NCBI RefSeq assembly: GCF_000020665.1 | Contig: NC_011071.1 | Location: 4,020,501 to 4,084,500, forward strand | Direction of reading: 5' to 3' | Origin: Stenotrophomonas maltophilia R551-3 | Lineage (GTDB): Bacteria; Pseudomonadota; Gammaproteobacteria; Xanthomonadales; Xanthomonadaceae | Length of the DNA stretch: 64,000 nt | Shown: in pieces, positions 18,824 through 30,381 of the stretch | How positions within the stretch are numbered: the first letter of the stretch is position 1 | Layout: every line of letters begins with the position of its first letter | Position numbers and translations under genes: made by a program | The notes under the pieces: generated by a model | The model's input: only the letters and a program-made list of their open reading frames with translations | Told to the model about the DNA's origin: nothing | The model's database searches: none

Positions 18824-18850
18824 AAAAACGGCGCCGTCGGCCGGCGCCGT
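18824..18850 (-). terminator. terminator between def and fmt
   Basis: ACGGCGCCG and CGGCGCCGT (18828-18850) form a 9-bp stem around a 5-base loop. On the minus strand it runs into TTTTTCTTT. It lies 58 bp after the def stop and 38 bp before the fmt start, so it would uncouple these two normally co-transcribed genes, at least partly. Confidence 0.8.
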
Positions 18851-18907
18851 ACAGCCCGCGCGTGCCGCGCAGGCACGGGCCACCCCAAGGGCGGCCCGGA
18901 TTGGCGA

Positions 18908-19420
18908 TCACGCCACGTGCTTGCGCTGCTTGGCCAGCTTCTTGCGCACCATCTCGCGCTTGAGCGGCGACAGATAGTCGATGAACAGCTTGCCGTCCAG
19001 GTGGTCCATCTCGTGCTGGATGCAGGTGGCCAGCACTTCGCCGGCCTCCAGCTCCTGCTGCTGGCCATCACGGTCCAGGTACTTCACGGTGATGGTGTCG
19101 GCGCGGGTCACGTCGGCGAAGATGCCCGGCACCGACAGGCAGCCTTCCTGGTACACCCGGCCCCCGTCCTTGGCGACGATTTCCGGGTTGATGAACACAT
19201 GCGGTTCATTCTTTTCTTCACTGACATCGATGACCATGAAGCGCTTGTGCACGTCCACCTGGGTGGCGGCCAGGCCGATGCCCGGTGCGTCGTACATGGT
19301 CTGGAACATGTTGTCGACCAGTTCCTGGAAGGCCGGCGTGGTGACTTCGGCAGCGTCGATCAACGCAGCCTTGGTACGCAGGCGCGGATCGGGGAACTCG
19401 AGAATGGGGAGAAGAGCCAT
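18908..19420 (-). CDS. def: peptide deformylase
   Basis: 170 residues. This Fe2+ hydrolase removes the formyl group from nascent N-terminal fMet. All three motifs are intact: GIGLAATQV (47-55), QEGCLSVPG (91-99, metal ligand C94) and QHEMDHLDG (135-143, H136-E137-x-x-H140). The start is [14 protein letters not shown] at 19420; the frame extends 19 codons upstream without family similarity. It is divergent from the LysM gene with 126 bp between them. Confidence 0.98.
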   Translation of the reverse strand: MALLPILEFPDPRLRTKAALIDAAEVTTPAFQELVDNMFQTMYDAPGIGLAATQVDVHKRFMVIDVSEEKNEPHVFINPEIVAKDGGRVYQEGCLSVPGIFADVTRADTITVKYLDRDGQQQELEAGEVLATCIQHEMDHLDGKLFIDYLSPLKREMVRKKLAKQRKHVA

Positions 19421-19546
19421 GGCAGTTTCCGGATTGGGGGCCGGCACGCCGGCATACGTCGCAGATTCTAGCTGCAACGCTTGCCTTGCGCCCCGGTTTC
19501 TGGACTATAGTGCGCGGACCTGTTGGGGAATCAGGGCTTCACACCT

Positions 19547-20680
19547 ATGTTGCTTCGTTTTCGTACGGTCGTCGCCGCGGCGATGCTGACCGTGGCTGCC
19601 TATGCTACCGCCGTGGAAGTGAATGGCGGGCACCCGGACACCTATGTGGTCCGAAAAGGGGATACGTTGTGGGATATCGCCGCACGTTTCCTGCAGAAGC
19701 CGTGGCTGTGGCCGGAGATCTGGCAGGCCAATCCGCAGATCGCCAATCCGCACCTGATCTATCCCGGTGACGTGCTCAGCCTGGCCTATCTGGACCGGGT
19801 GACCGTGGCAGCCCAGCCCGGCCCGCGCCAGGAGGCTCCGATCGACGCCATTCCGCTGGCCCAGGTCGAGCCGTTCCTGAAGCAGCTGAGCGTGGTCGAC
19901 AGCATCGAGCAGCTGCCCCAGGTGGTCAGCCTGGAAGACAGCCGCCTGCGCGTTTCCGGCGGCGATACCGCCTACGTGCGGCTGGCTGACGCCCAGCTGG
20001 GCCAGCGCTGGGCCGTGGTCCGCCCGACGGTACGCTATGCACAGCCCAAGCCGACCGAGGACCTGTCGGCCAATGGCGACGTCACCCCGGGCAGCGGCAA
20101 CCTGTGGAAAGCCTACAGCGCACCGAACGCGCGTCGCGGCGTGCTCGGCTACGAGCTGGCCCAGCTTGCCACCGGCACCATCACCCGGGTTGCCGACGGC
20201 AAGGTCGAGGCCTCCACCCTGGTGCTGGACAAGAACGTGGGCGGCCGCGAAGTGCGTGTCGGCGACCGACTGGTCCCGATCGAGGCGAAACCGTACGACC
20301 TGCAGTTCGTGCCGCATGTACCGGCTGCGGGTGTCGAAGGCGTCGATGTGCGCGTGCTGGCTGTCACCGACATGTTCACCGCCGGGGGCCCGCGCGACGT
20401 GATCGCGATTTCGGCCGGTCGTGCCCAGGGCGTGGACAACGGCACGGTGTTCTCGCTGTGGCGGCCGGGCCGCCATGTGGCGCACCGCATGAAGTACCCG
20501 ACCTCGTCACGCATGGACGACTCGCTCAGCAGCGGCGCCGGCCGGGTCTCGCTGCCAGACGAATATGCTGCGCACGCGATGGTGTTCCGTACCTTCGACA
20601 ACGTCAGCTACGCGCTGGTGATGCAGGGTGTGAAGCCGGTGCGCGTGGGTTACAACGCCCTGCACCCGGACGCGAAGTAA
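19547..20680 (+). CDS. LysM-domain exported protein
   Basis: 377 residues. A signal peptide is present (MLLRFRTVVAAAMLTVAAYA, cleavage near residue 22). A single LysM domain follows at ~32-80 (TYVVRKGDTLWDIAARFLQ, with an NPQIANPHLIYPGD core) that binds peptidoglycan glycan chains. The remaining ~290 residues have repeated beta-rich segments (VGDRLVPIEA, ISAGRAQGVDNGTVFSLWR) and no enzymatic motif. Proteins of this layout commonly sit upstream of dprA in Xanthomonadaceae. A TATAGT (19506-19511) is a likely -10 box 35 bp before the start. The gene ends in a strong terminator. Confidence 0.85.
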   Translation: MLLRFRTVVAAAMLTVAAYATAVEVNGGHPDTYVVRKGDTLWDIAARFLQKPWLWPEIWQANPQIANPHLIYPGDVLSLAYLDRVTVAAQPGPRQEAPIDAIPLAQVEPFLKQLSVVDSIEQLPQVVSLEDSRLRVSGGDTAYVRLADAQLGQRWAVVRPTVRYAQPKPTEDLSANGDVTPGSGNLWKAYSAPNARRGVLGYELAQLATGTITRVADGKVEASTLVLDKNVGGREVRVGDRLVPIEAKPYDLQFVPHVPAAGVEGVDVRVLAVTDMFTAGGPRDVIAISAGRAQGVDNGTVFSLWRPGRHVAHRMKYPTSSRMDDSLSSGAGRVSLPDEYAAHAMVFRTFDNVSYALVMQGVKPVRVGYNALHPDAK

Positions 20681-20708
20681 CCAGTCCCGGGTTGCCCGGC
20701 CACTGCAG

Positions 20709-20726
20709 GTAGTGCCGGCCGCTGGC
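20709..20726 (+). repeat. solitary truncated SMAG element
   Basis: GTAGTGCCGGCCGCTGGC without its second half or inverted mate, downstream of the LysM gene. Confidence 0.75.
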
Positions 20727-20764
20727 CTGCAGACACCTCCGGCAAAGTCTGACAGCCACATGCG

Positions 20765-20788
20765 AAGGCGCCCTAGGGCGCCTTTGTT
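20765..20788 (+). terminator. Rho-independent terminator of the LysM gene
   Basis: AAGGCGCCC-TA-GGGCGCCTT followed by TGTTGT. It is a very stable stem just upstream of dprA, so dprA must start from its own promoter. Confidence 0.85.
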
Positions 20789-20810
20789 GTATGCACTCGA
20801 TAGTGGGGGG

Positions 20811-21938
20811 ATGACCAACCAAGCTGACGAGGCGCTGCTGCGCCTGTTGATGGCAGGCGGCGCGCTGGCGCCACGGCGGGCCCTGCTGCAGGCCGCAGGC
20901 AGCGCGGAGATTGCGATCGCGCAGGGCGCCGCGAACTGGCGCGCGCACGGCTGCACGCCGGAACAGTGCGCGGCACTGGAGCGCCCCGATACGCGGACCT
21001 GGGCGACGGGCCTGCGCTGGCTGCAGGGCGACAGCCAGCATCTGCTGGCCTTCAGCGATCCGGCCTTTCCTCCGTCCCTGCTGGACGTCCCCAACCCGCC
21101 GCTGGCACTGTTCGTGGCCGGCGACCCCAGCCTGGCCTGGCGCCCGTCGGTGGCGCTGGTCGGCAGCCGCTCGCCGACACCGGGCGGACGCGCGCTGGCA
21201 GCCCGGTTTGCCGGCTGCTTCGTCGAAGCCGGGCTGGCGGTGACCAGCGGGCTGGCCGCGGGTATCGACGCCGCCGCCCACCTGGCCGCGCTGGAGGCCG
21301 GCGGTTGCACCGTGGCAGTGATCGGCACCGGCCCCGACCGGGCCTACCCGGACAGCCATGCCCGGCTGCAGGCGCGGATCGCCGCCGAAGGCGCGGTGCT
21401 CAGCGAGTACCTGCCAGGCACACCGGCTCGTCCAGGTCACTTCCCTGCGCGCAACCGGCTGGTGGCCGGGCTGGCGCTGGCCACGGTGGTGGTCGAAGCA
21501 GCGCAACGCTCCGGCGCACTGATCACGGCCCGCCTGGCCGCCGAGGCCGGACGCGAGGTCTGCGCCCTGCCCGGCTCGGTGCTCAACCCACGCGCGGCGG
21601 GTTGCCACCGCCTCATCCGTGAAGGTGCCGCGCTGGTCGAGCGCCCCGAGGAAGTGCTGGAGCTGCTGGCCCCGGCCCTGCGCCAACAGCTGCCGGGCTT
21701 GCAATCGCGGCTGGCCACCCCCACTGAACAGGCACCGCCGGCGCTCCTGCCGGCGCGCTGGGCCGACGACCCTGACTACCAGTGCTTGTGGCGGGCCCTG
21801 GACCACAACCCAAGCGGTATGGATTCACTGATCACGCGCTGTGGATTGACGGCGTCACAGGTGTCCTCCATGCTGCTGGCCATGGAACTGGCGGGAATCG
21901 TGGTGTGCGTACACGGCCGCTACTGTCGAACTCCCTAG
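20811..21938 (+). CDS. dprA: DNA-processing protein DprA (Smf)
   Basis: 375 residues. The protein binds incoming single-stranded DNA and loads RecA during natural transformation. The extended Rossmann fold has [20 protein letters not shown] (from ~114) and [13 protein letters not shown] (145-157), then [20 protein letters not shown] and the GSVLNP block. A C-terminal winged-helix domain (~310-372) follows, including [26 protein letters not shown] lies directly before the ATG. Smg and topA follow, the classic dprA-smg-topA order. Confidence 0.96.
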   Translation: MTNQADEALLRLLMAGGALAPRRALLQAAGSAEIAIAQGAANWRAHGCTPEQCAALERPDTRTWATGLRWLQGDSQHLLAFSDPAFPPSLLDVPNPPLALFVAGDPSLAWRPSVALVGSRSPTPGGRALAARFAGCFVEAGLAVTSGLAAGIDAAAHLAALEAGGCTVAVIGTGPDRAYPDSHARLQARIAAEGAVLSEYLPGTPARPGHFPARNRLVAGLALATVVVEAAQRSGALITARLAAEAGREVCALPGSVLNPRAAGCHRLIREGAALVERPEEVLELLAPALRQQLPGLQSRLATPTEQAPPALLPARWADDPDYQCLWRALDHNPSGMDSLITRCGLTASQVSSMLLAMELAGIVVCVHGRYCRTP

Positions 21939-21981
21939 TTTCTTCACCTCCACAGCGTCGCGCGACGCAGGCCGAGGGGCA

Positions 21982-22455
21982 ATGAAAGAGAGCATCCTGG
22001 ACGTACTGCTGTACCTGTTTGAACACTATTTCAGCGAAGATGCGGACCTGATCCGTGACCGCGATTCGCTGCAGAACGGCCTGATCCAGGCCGGTTTCAG
22101 CCCAACCGAGATCAACAAGGCGTTCGACTGGCTCGACGCCCTGGCCGCGCAGCGGCCGAGCGTGGCCCAGGCGAGGGTCGATGGCCCCGTGCGCGTCTAT
22201 CACGGTCCCGAGCTGGACAAGCTGGACGTGGAATGCCGTGGTTTCCTGCTGTACCTGGAACAGCACGGCATCCTCGACGCCGACCAGCGCGAGCTGGTGC
22301 TGGACCGGGCCATGGCCCTGGACCAGGACGAACTGGACCTGGATGACCTGAAATGGGTCGTGCTGATGGTGCTGTTCAACCAGCCCGGTTCCGAAGCGGC
22401 CTATGCCTGGATGGAAACGCAGATGTTCATGGACGAGCCAGAACCCCTGCACTGA
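21982..22455 (+). CDS. smg: Smg family protein
   Basis: 157 residues, all-helical and acidic, beginning [17 protein letters not shown], with [37 protein letters not shown] and [16 protein letters not shown] typical of Smg. It is cytoplasmic and its molecular role is not established. The family is nearly always linked to dprA and topA, as here (43 bp from dprA). Confidence 0.93.
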   Translation: MKESILDVLLYLFEHYFSEDADLIRDRDSLQNGLIQAGFSPTEINKAFDWLDALAAQRPSVAQARVDGPVRVYHGPELDKLDVECRGFLLYLEQHGILDADQRELVLDRAMALDQDELDLDDLKWVVLMVLFNQPGSEAAYAWMETQMFMDEPEPLH

Positions 22456-22494
22456 CCGTACACTTGGGGGCATAGCGCATTCAGGAGCGTCCCC

Positions 22495-23253
22495 GTGAGC
22501 GAGTGGTTCCACGCAGAAGGCAACCGGCAGCAAGGCCCGCTGCCGGCGGAACAGTTGGTCGAGTTGTTCCGCAACAACCAGATCTCCCTGGACACCCTGG
22601 TCTGGCGCGACGGGCTGCCGCAATGGCAGCCGTTGCGCACGGTCGTCGACGAACTCGGCCTGATCGTACCGGCACTGGATATCCCTGCGGGCGCCGCCGA
22701 ACCCGAGCCGGAAGCGGTGGCGACAGCGCCGCCTCCGCCGCAGCCACCCGTGCTGCCGCCGTCCACACCCTATGCCACCAGCACGGCGACGACGGCCCTG
22801 CCGCCTCCGAAAAAGAAACTCTCCGGCTGCGCGCTCACCGCCATCATCGGCGGCGGCCTGCTGCTGGTCCTTGTGCCGATCATTGCGATCCTTGCCGCGA
22901 TCGCCCTGCCGGCCTACAACGACTACACCCTGCGTGCCAAGGTCGCTGGCGCGGTGACCGTGCTGCAACCGCTGAAGGACCAGGTCCAGCATTTCGCCGA
23001 TGACGAAGGTCGTTGCCCGGGCGCCAACGACGCCGGCTTCCCGGCACCTGGCGACTTCGCCCATGCCGGCCTGTCGGCGGTGAACATCGGCCGCTTCAAC
23101 AACGGCCATTGCGGTATCGAAGCCACCCTGGCCGTGCCCGGCAAGAGCATCGACGGCGACCTGCTGTGGCTGGAATACGACCGCGACAGCGGCCGCTGGG
23201 AATGCACCGGCGAAAGCGACGACAAGTACCTGCCGCCGTCGTGCCGCGGTTGA
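22495..23253 (+). CDS. GYF-domain membrane protein with pilin-like segment
   Basis: 252 residues from a GTG with GGAG upstream. Residues ~2-55 are a GYF_2 domain (WFHAEGNRQQGPLPAEQLVE, DTLVWRDGLPQW), normally a Pro-rich peptide or interaction module. A Pro/Ala-rich linker follows (75-105). Then one transmembrane helix near 115-140 (LTAIIGGGLLLVLVPIIAILAAIALPAYNDY contains it) resembles the hydrophobic stem of type IV pilins, ending in the conserved-looking A-LPAYNDYT. The extracytoplasmic part has four cysteines. It is paired with a second GYF protein downstream, suggesting a duplicated sensor or assembly module. The function is unknown. Confidence 0.8.
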   Translation: MSEWFHAEGNRQQGPLPAEQLVELFRNNQISLDTLVWRDGLPQWQPLRTVVDELGLIVPALDIPAGAAEPEPEAVATAPPPPQPPVLPPSTPYATSTATTALPPPKKKLSGCALTAIIGGGLLLVLVPIIAILAAIALPAYNDYTLRAKVAGAVTVLQPLKDQVQHFADDEGRCPGANDAGFPAPGDFAHAGLSAVNIGRFNNGHCGIEATLAVPGKSIDGDLLWLEYDRDSGRWECTGESDDKYLPPSCRG

Positions 23254-23302
23254 GCCGCACGCACGCCAGCCCCTCCAAGGACGACCCAACAGGGAACATG
23301 CA

Positions 23303-24235
23303 ATGACTGAGTGGTATTACGCCGAAGGACAGCAACGCCAGGGCCCTCTGCCGGTCCAGGAGATCCGCCAGCGCTTCCAGCGCGGCCAACTGAACCTGGA
23401 CACCCTGGTCTGGCATGAAGGCATGGCGCAGTGGGCTGCGCTGCGCCAGGTGGTCGACGAGCTCGGACTGCAGACGCTGGCCGATGCCAGCACTGCCACC
23501 GGCAGTGGCGGTTTCGACCTGCGCGGCGACTATGCCGCCATCGACAACGGCACCGCGCCGCTGCCCGGCACCGGCGCCATCAGCAGCTCGCCGTACAACG
23601 CACCGGCCGCCGCCGGTACCGCCGGCCATGTACAGCCAGTGATGGGCGGCGAAGTGATCTACGCCGGTTTCTGGAAGCGCGTAGCGGCCTACATGATCGA
23701 CTACTTCGTGCTGGTCATCCCGGGCAGCATCATCGGTGCCATCCTCGGCGTGGTCCTCGGCGCCAGCATGGGTGCGGTCGGCAGTGGCGAATCGTCCATC
23801 GAAATCGTCGCGCAGCTGGCCAGTGCGTTGATCAACCTCGGCATCGGCATGGCCTACTACACCTGGTTCCATGCCTCGCGGGGCGGTGCCACACTGGGCA
23901 AGATGGCGGTCGGCATCAAGGTCGTGCGCGGCAACGGCGAGCGCCTGACCAAGGCCCGCGCCTTCGGTCGCTACTGGGCCATGCTGCTGAGCAGCTTCAC
24001 CCTCGGCATCGGCTTCCTGATGGCAGCGTTCACCGAGCGCAAGCAGGGCCTGCACGACATGATCTGCGACACCCTGGTGGTCGACCGCTGGGCCTATACC
24101 GACCAGCCGCAGCTGCAGCGTCGGGAACTGGGCACGGTCACCATCCTGGTCCTGGTCCTGACCGCCCTGCTGTCGCTGGCGGGCCTGGTCCTGCTGGTGG
24201 CAGCGGTCGGCTTCATCGCCAAGATGGCCTCATGA
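23303..24235 (+). CDS. GYF-RDD membrane protein
   Basis: 310 residues. The N-terminal GYF_2 domain (WYYAEGQQRQGPLPVQEIRQ, DTLVWHEGMAQWAAL) is clearly homologous to that of the preceding gene. The RDD domain spans ~120-270: GFWKRVAAYMIDYFVLVIPG with its Arg/Asp pair, then GATLGKMAVGIKVVRGNGER and ERKQGLHDMICDTLVV. Four to five transmembrane helices are predicted, the last at the C-terminus. RDD proteins are poorly characterised and some have transport roles. It starts 49 bp after the first GYF gene, and a terminator follows. Confidence 0.85.
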   Translation: MTEWYYAEGQQRQGPLPVQEIRQRFQRGQLNLDTLVWHEGMAQWAALRQVVDELGLQTLADASTATGSGGFDLRGDYAAIDNGTAPLPGTGAISSSPYNAPAAAGTAGHVQPVMGGEVIYAGFWKRVAAYMIDYFVLVIPGSIIGAILGVVLGASMGAVGSGESSIEIVAQLASALINLGIGMAYYTWFHASRGGATLGKMAVGIKVVRGNGERLTKARAFGRYWAMLLSSFTLGIGFLMAAFTERKQGLHDMICDTLVVDRWAYTDQPQLQRRELGTVTILVLVLTALLSLAGLVLLVAAVGFIAKMAS

Positions 24236-24303
24236 ACGACCATCCTCACGCCTCGCTGCTTGACATGGGCTGGCCGGGCGTGATTCCTCTAATAAGGTGA
24301 AAC

Positions 24304-24340
24304 CTGAACGCCCGGCACACTACCGGGCGTTCAGTTTATG
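24304..24340 (+). terminator. terminator of the GYF gene pair
   Basis: CTGAACGCCCGG and CCGGGCGTTCAG form a perfect 12-bp stem with a 7-base loop, followed by GTTTATGGATTT. It separates the GYF pair from topA. Confidence 0.8.
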
Positions 24341-24427
24341 GATTTGCCCGTGGCCGCTTCACTAATGCGGCCGTTTGCTCCACCCTAGCGGCCCCTTCCC
24401 CCGGTCCGCCCACAGACCTTTCCTGAC

Positions 24428-26898
<2,471 letters not shown>

Positions 26899-26902
<4 letters not shown>

Positions 26903-26921
26903 ATCCACGCCCTGCGTGGAT
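26899..26921 (+). repeat. SMAG element, GATCCACGC type, overlapping the topA stop
   Basis: GTAGATCCACGCCCTGCGTGGAT. The TAG of the GTAG tip (26900-26902) is the topA stop codon, and the ATCCACGC/GCGTGGAT stem follows at once. Confidence 0.85.
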
Positions 26922-26926
26922 AAGGG

Positions 26927-26990
26927 GTAGTGCCGGCCGCTGGCCGGCAACCCCCAGAAGCATCAGATGCCGGCCAGCGGCCGGCACTAC
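26927..26990. repeat. SMAG palindrome pair, GCCGGCCGCTGGCC type
   Basis: Two facing GTAGTGCCGGCCGCTGGCC elements around a short spacer, directly after the topA-linked element and upstream of tsaC. Confidence 0.9.
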
Positions 26991-27033
26991 CAGGGTGCCT
27001 GGTTCCACCCTATCTGCACGCAGCGGGGGGATA

Positions 27034-27624
27034 ATGAAGACCCACGCCGGGCCGGTCGCCGCCATGAAAGAACTCACCCTGGACTCCGCTGTCGCCTCGC
27101 TCCGCGCAGGCGGCGTGATTGCCTATCCGACCGAAGCGGTCTGGGGCCTGGGCTGCGATCCCTCGCACGAAGCCGCCGTGCACATGGTGCTGCGGCTGAA
27201 GCAGCGCCCGATCGAGAAAGGCATGATCCTGGTCGCCGCCGAGCTGGCGCAGCTGGAAGGCTGGGTGCGCCTGCAGGCATTGCCCGATGCCCGCCAGCGC
27301 GCGGTGCTGGCCAGCTGGCCCGGCGCCAACACCTGGATCCTGCCTGCCGGCCCACGCGCCCAACTGTGGATTACCGGCGAGCACAGCGGCATTGCCGTGC
27401 GCATCAGTGCCCACCCGCTGGTGGCCGCGCTATGCCGCGCCTGGGGTGGCCCGCTGGTGTCCACCAGCGCCAACCTGGCCGGCGAACCACCGGCACGCAG
27501 CCGCGAGGAACTCGACCCACGCCTGTTGCGCCTGCTCGACGGCATCCTCGATGGCGAGACCGGCGGCCTGGCCCAGCCGACGCCGATCCGCGACGCGCTC
27601 AGCGGCAACGTGCTGCGCTCCTGA
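27034..27624 (+). CDS. tsaC: threonylcarbamoyl-AMP synthase
   Basis: A Sua5/YrdC-domain enzyme that makes threonylcarbamoyl-AMP for the t6A37 tRNA modification. The family motifs are IAYPTEAVWGLGCDP near the N-terminus, LRLKQRPIEKGMILVAA (the KRP-type nucleotide site) and PLVSTSANLAGEPP. SxN and C-terminal ETGGLAQPTPIRDALSG match E. coli TsaC closely. I chose ATG 27034 (196 aa) because GGGGGG precedes it. ATG 27064 (186 aa) aligns better with the family start but has no ribosome-binding site. Confidence 0.93.
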   Translation: MKTHAGPVAAMKELTLDSAVASLRAGGVIAYPTEAVWGLGCDPSHEAAVHMVLRLKQRPIEKGMILVAAELAQLEGWVRLQALPDARQRAVLASWPGANTWILPAGPRAQLWITGEHSGIAVRISAHPLVAALCRAWGGPLVSTSANLAGEPPARSREELDPRLLRLLDGILDGETGGLAQPTPIRDALSGNVLRS

Positions 27625-27667
27625 GCCGGCGATTGCACAGCCACCGACAATCGCGCACCCTGCCGCC

Positions 27668-28357
27668 ATGAACCTGCTGCGTGCCACCTTGGGCCTGAGC
27701 CTGCTGCTGCCTTGGACGGCACCGGCCGCCGAGGACGTGCGCGTATACCGCTGCGTGGCCAGCAACGGTGCCGTGGCGCTGCAGGACACGCCCTGCAACA
27801 GCGGCCGCCAGGAAGTGCGCGACCTGCAGCGTCCGCGCGATCCTGCGCCGCGTGTGGTGCGCAGTGACGCCACGCCATTGCCGCCCAGCGAAACCCCGGT
27901 CATCCGCGAGCGCGAAGTACGCCACGTCTACATCCAGCCGCCGCAGCCGATGTACGAGTGCGTGGCCGAGGATGGCCGGCGCTATACCAGCGACAACAAC
28001 GACGGCAATCCGCGCTGGGTCCCGTTGTGGACCAGTGTCTGGCTGCCGCATGGGCATCGTGGCCCGGCCTATCCCGGACCGCGCCCGGCCTTCGGTACAC
28101 CGGTCGGGACCCCCATCGGTGAAGGCGCGGGTTATCGTCCGCCCTCGGTGGGCATGGGGGTACAGGTTCCGGCCGGCAGCGTCCTGGTGCGCGACAGCTG
28201 CCATGCGCTGCCACCGCAGGAAGTCTGCGCGCGCCTGCGTGACCGCCGCTGGGAACTGGACCGCCGCTACAACAGCGCGCTGCAGAGCGAGCGTACGGCC
28301 ATCAGCAACGAACAGCGCGGCATCGACGCACGCGTGTCGCGCGACTGCCAGCGCTGA
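27668..28357 (+). CDS. DUF4124-type exported protein
   Basis: 229 residues. A signal peptide (MNLLRATLGLSLLLPWTAPAA) precedes a short DUF4124-like module (VYRCVASNGAVALQDTPC, residues ~26-43). A Pro-rich linker leads to a second C-x-Y-containing module (YECVAEDGRRYTSDN). A third segment has two cysteines (DSCHALPPQEVCARLRDRRWE) and a basic helical C-terminus. DUF4124 is a small periplasmic domain of unknown role, often with one disulfide. The next gene has the same signal peptide-DUF4124 layout. Confidence 0.75.
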   Translation: MNLLRATLGLSLLLPWTAPAAEDVRVYRCVASNGAVALQDTPCNSGRQEVRDLQRPRDPAPRVVRSDATPLPPSETPVIREREVRHVYIQPPQPMYECVAEDGRRYTSDNNDGNPRWVPLWTSVWLPHGHRGPAYPGPRPAFGTPVGTPIGEGAGYRPPSVGMGVQVPAGSVLVRDSCHALPPQEVCARLRDRRWELDRRYNSALQSERTAISNEQRGIDARVSRDCQR

Positions 28358-28392
28358 GCGCCAACCACCTTCGCAGCCTGTACGCTGTGTGC

Positions 28393-29133
28393 ATGAAAAG
28401 AGTGATCTGGCTGGCCCTGGTGCTGCTGCCCGGCAGCGCACTGGCCGAAGAGGGCGTGATCTACCGTTGCACTTCCGGCAGCAGTGACGTCCCTACCCTG
28501 CAACGCACCCCCTGCCCCGCCGGCAGCAAACAGCAGGTGCTGCGCGTGCCCGATCCGTCCAGCACGCAACCCGCGGCGGTTGCAGCGTCCCCTGCACCTG
28601 CACCGGCCCTCATCGAAGCGCCCACGCTCGCAGCGTCCGACCCCATCGCGGCGCCTGAGGCCACAGCAGCCCCGCGGCGCGCCGACGAAGGGCGCACGAT
28701 CATGGAAGCGGGCATGGTCGAACGCGAAGGCGGCGACCTGATTCTCGACAGCGCCACCTTGCGCCGCGATGCTGATGCCCAGGCCGCCAAGGACGCGTCA
28801 TCCAAACCACCACCGCCATCGATCTTCCAGTGCAACGACAACCAGGGGAGTGGCTACCTGCATGAATATGAGGCTTCACCCGGGCGTTGCGAACTGTTGA
28901 CGGTGCAGGGTCTTGGCGGGGTCACGCCGGAGAATGCAGCCAGCTGCGAAGTGGTACGTGATCGCTGCGAGGAACTGCCCGAAGCGCAGCGGTGCGGCGG
29001 CTGGCAGCAGCGCTTCCGCGATGCACGCGGCCGCGAGCGTTTCGCCGCACCGGAGAACCTCGACGGCGCACGCAGCGAGCGCGAGCGGCTGCAGGGCGTG
29101 CTGGAGGCCAGCAACTGTCCTGTGCCGGGGTGA
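28393..29133 (+). CDS. DUF4124-type exported protein
   Basis: 246 residues from ATG 28393; a GTG two codons earlier is less likely. A signal peptide ends at LPGSALA. The DUF4124 module is VIYRCTSGSSDVPTLQRTPC. An Ala/Pro-rich low-complexity linker follows (~60-105), then a C-terminal domain with paired cysteines (IFQCNDNQGSGYLHEYEASP, ENAASCEVVRDRCEELPEAQ). It is a probable paralogue of the gene 35 bp upstream. Periplasmic, function unknown. Confidence 0.75.
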   Translation: MKRVIWLALVLLPGSALAEEGVIYRCTSGSSDVPTLQRTPCPAGSKQQVLRVPDPSSTQPAAVAASPAPAPALIEAPTLAASDPIAAPEATAAPRRADEGRTIMEAGMVEREGGDLILDSATLRRDADAQAAKDASSKPPPPSIFQCNDNQGSGYLHEYEASPGRCELLTVQGLGGVTPENAASCEVVRDRCEELPEAQRCGGWQQRFRDARGRERFAAPENLDGARSERERLQGVLEASNCPVPG

Positions 29134-29143
29134 CGGCCACCCG

Positions 29144-29216
29144 GTAGTGCCGGCCGCTGGCCGGCAACTGCAATCATCTGAAGATCCTGCGGTTGCCGGC
29201 CAGCGGCCGGCACTAC
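29144..29216. repeat. SMAG palindrome pair, GCCGGCCGCTGGCC type
   Basis: Two facing GTAG-tipped hairpins with a 23-bp spacer, between the convergent DUF4124 and SDR genes. Confidence 0.9.
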
Positions 29217-29226
29217 CACCTCATGA

Positions 29227-30003
29227 TCAGAACCCGTAGCGCAGGAAACCACCATCCACCGCGATGCACTCACCGGTGACATAGCTGGCGGCCGGCAGGC
29301 ACAGGAAGCCCACGGCCGCAGCCACTTCCTCCGGCTCCCCGATGCGGCGCATCGGCGTGCGGTTGATCACTTCCTCGTAGTAGTCCGGGTCCGACAACGG
29401 GCCGGACGTGCGCCGCGTGCGGATGTACCACGGCGCCACCGCGTTGACCCGGATGCCATCCTCGGCCCACTCGACGGCCAGGTTGCGGGTCATCTGGTGC
29501 ATCGCCGCCTTGCTCATGCCGTAGACCACGCCGCTGCGCACATGGGTCAGGCCGGATACGCTGCCGACGTTGACGATGGATGACGAGGCATGGCGTGCCA
29601 GCAGGGGGTGCGCGTAGCGCGACAGTTCGAACGCAGAGAACAGGTTGGTCTCGAAGATGTTGCGCCACTCGTCCTCGGAATACTCGGTAGCCGCTTTGCT
29701 GATGTTGCCGCCGGCGTTGTTGACCAGGATGTGCAGGCCATCGCTATGGTCTTCCACCCAGTCCAGGATCTGCCGGCGGTCTTCGTCATCGGAAACATCG
29801 GCAGCCAGCGCGTGCACCTGCATCTGCGGATACACATCCAGCAGCTCGTCGCGCGCGGTCTCCAGCATGTCGATATCGCGCCCGACGATCATCAGGTCGG
29901 CACCGAAGCCAGCCAGTTCATGCGCGATCGCAAGGCCGATTCCGGCGCTGGCGCCGGTGATCAGGGCGGTCTGGCCGTCCAGGCGCCACCGTTGCTGGGT
30001 CAT
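29227..30003 (-). CDS. SDR-family oxidoreductase (tropinone reductase-like)
   Basis: 258 residues of a classical short-chain dehydrogenase. The cofactor motif is ALITGASAGIGLAIA (13-27). VGRDIDMLE, with Arg after the second strand, suggests NADP(H). NNAGG lies near 92-96, the catalytic Ser is in VNVGSVSGLT, and YGMSKAAMHQ is the YxxxK motif. C-terminal TGECIAVDGG is typical. Plant-type tropinone reductases are the nearest named group for such bacterial proteins, but the substrate here is unknown. Confidence 0.88.
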   Translation of the reverse strand: MTQQRWRLDGQTALITGASAGIGLAIAHELAGFGADLMIVGRDIDMLETARDELLDVYPQMQVHALAADVSDDEDRRQILDWVEDHSDGLHILVNNAGGNISKAATEYSEDEWRNIFETNLFSAFELSRYAHPLLARHASSSIVNVGSVSGLTHVRSGVVYGMSKAAMHQMTRNLAVEWAEDGIRVNAVAPWYIRTRRTSGPLSDPDYYEEVINRTPMRRIGEPEEVAAAVGFLCLPAASYVTGECIAVDGGFLRYGF

Positions 30004-30114
30004 GTGTCCTCCGGGGCCGCGCCCGCTGTGTTTCGATGCGGCAAGGATACGCGCTCACGGCAGCTCCCTGCCCGGAATGCGACACTGCACGCACGCCCAC
30101 TGCGGAGAGCCGCC

Positions 30115-30327
30115 ATGCGCATCCTGATCGTGTCCACGTCCCTGCTGGCCGCCGTGCTGCTGGCGGCGTGCCAACGGCCGCCGACGCCCAACCCGGAGAA
30201 GCCACCGGCACCGCAGGCAATGACCCGTGCGATGCATGAGCCGCTGGACCGCGCCAAGAGCGCGCAGAAGGCCGTGGAAGATGCTGCCGCACGCGAGCAG
30301 AAGGCCGAGGCCGACGCGACGCAATGA
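30115..30327 (+). CDS. small lipoprotein
   Basis: 70 residues with GGAGAG upstream. The signal peptide MRILIVSTSLLAAVLLAAC ends in a lipobox (LLAAC, Cys19). A Pro-rich tether (QRPPTPNPEKPPAPQ) and a short Ala/Glu/Lys-rich helix follow. The residue after Cys is Gln, so outer-membrane sorting is expected. Function unknown. Divergent from the SDR gene. Confidence 0.8.
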   Translation: MRILIVSTSLLAAVLLAACQRPPTPNPEKPPAPQAMTRAMHEPLDRAKSAQKAVEDAAAREQKAEADATQ

Positions 30328-30332
30328 CCTGT

Positions 30333-30371
30333 GGGGTCAGAGCCCTTTGCGGAGCAAAGGGATCCGACCCC
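30333..30371. repeat. GGGGTC-type inverted repeat
   Basis: GGGGTCAGAGCCCTTTGC-GGAGC-AAAGGGATCCGACCCC is an imperfect hairpin. Related copies occur at 38291-38329, 41315-41351 and, as coding sequence, 46978-47043. Confidence 0.8.
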
Positions 30372-30381
30372 ATGAACGAGA

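Noticed and set aside
24260..24295. A topA promoter from TTGACA at 24260
   Set aside because: The best -10 candidate (TAATAA, 24290) is 24 bp away and a strong terminator lies between it and topA.
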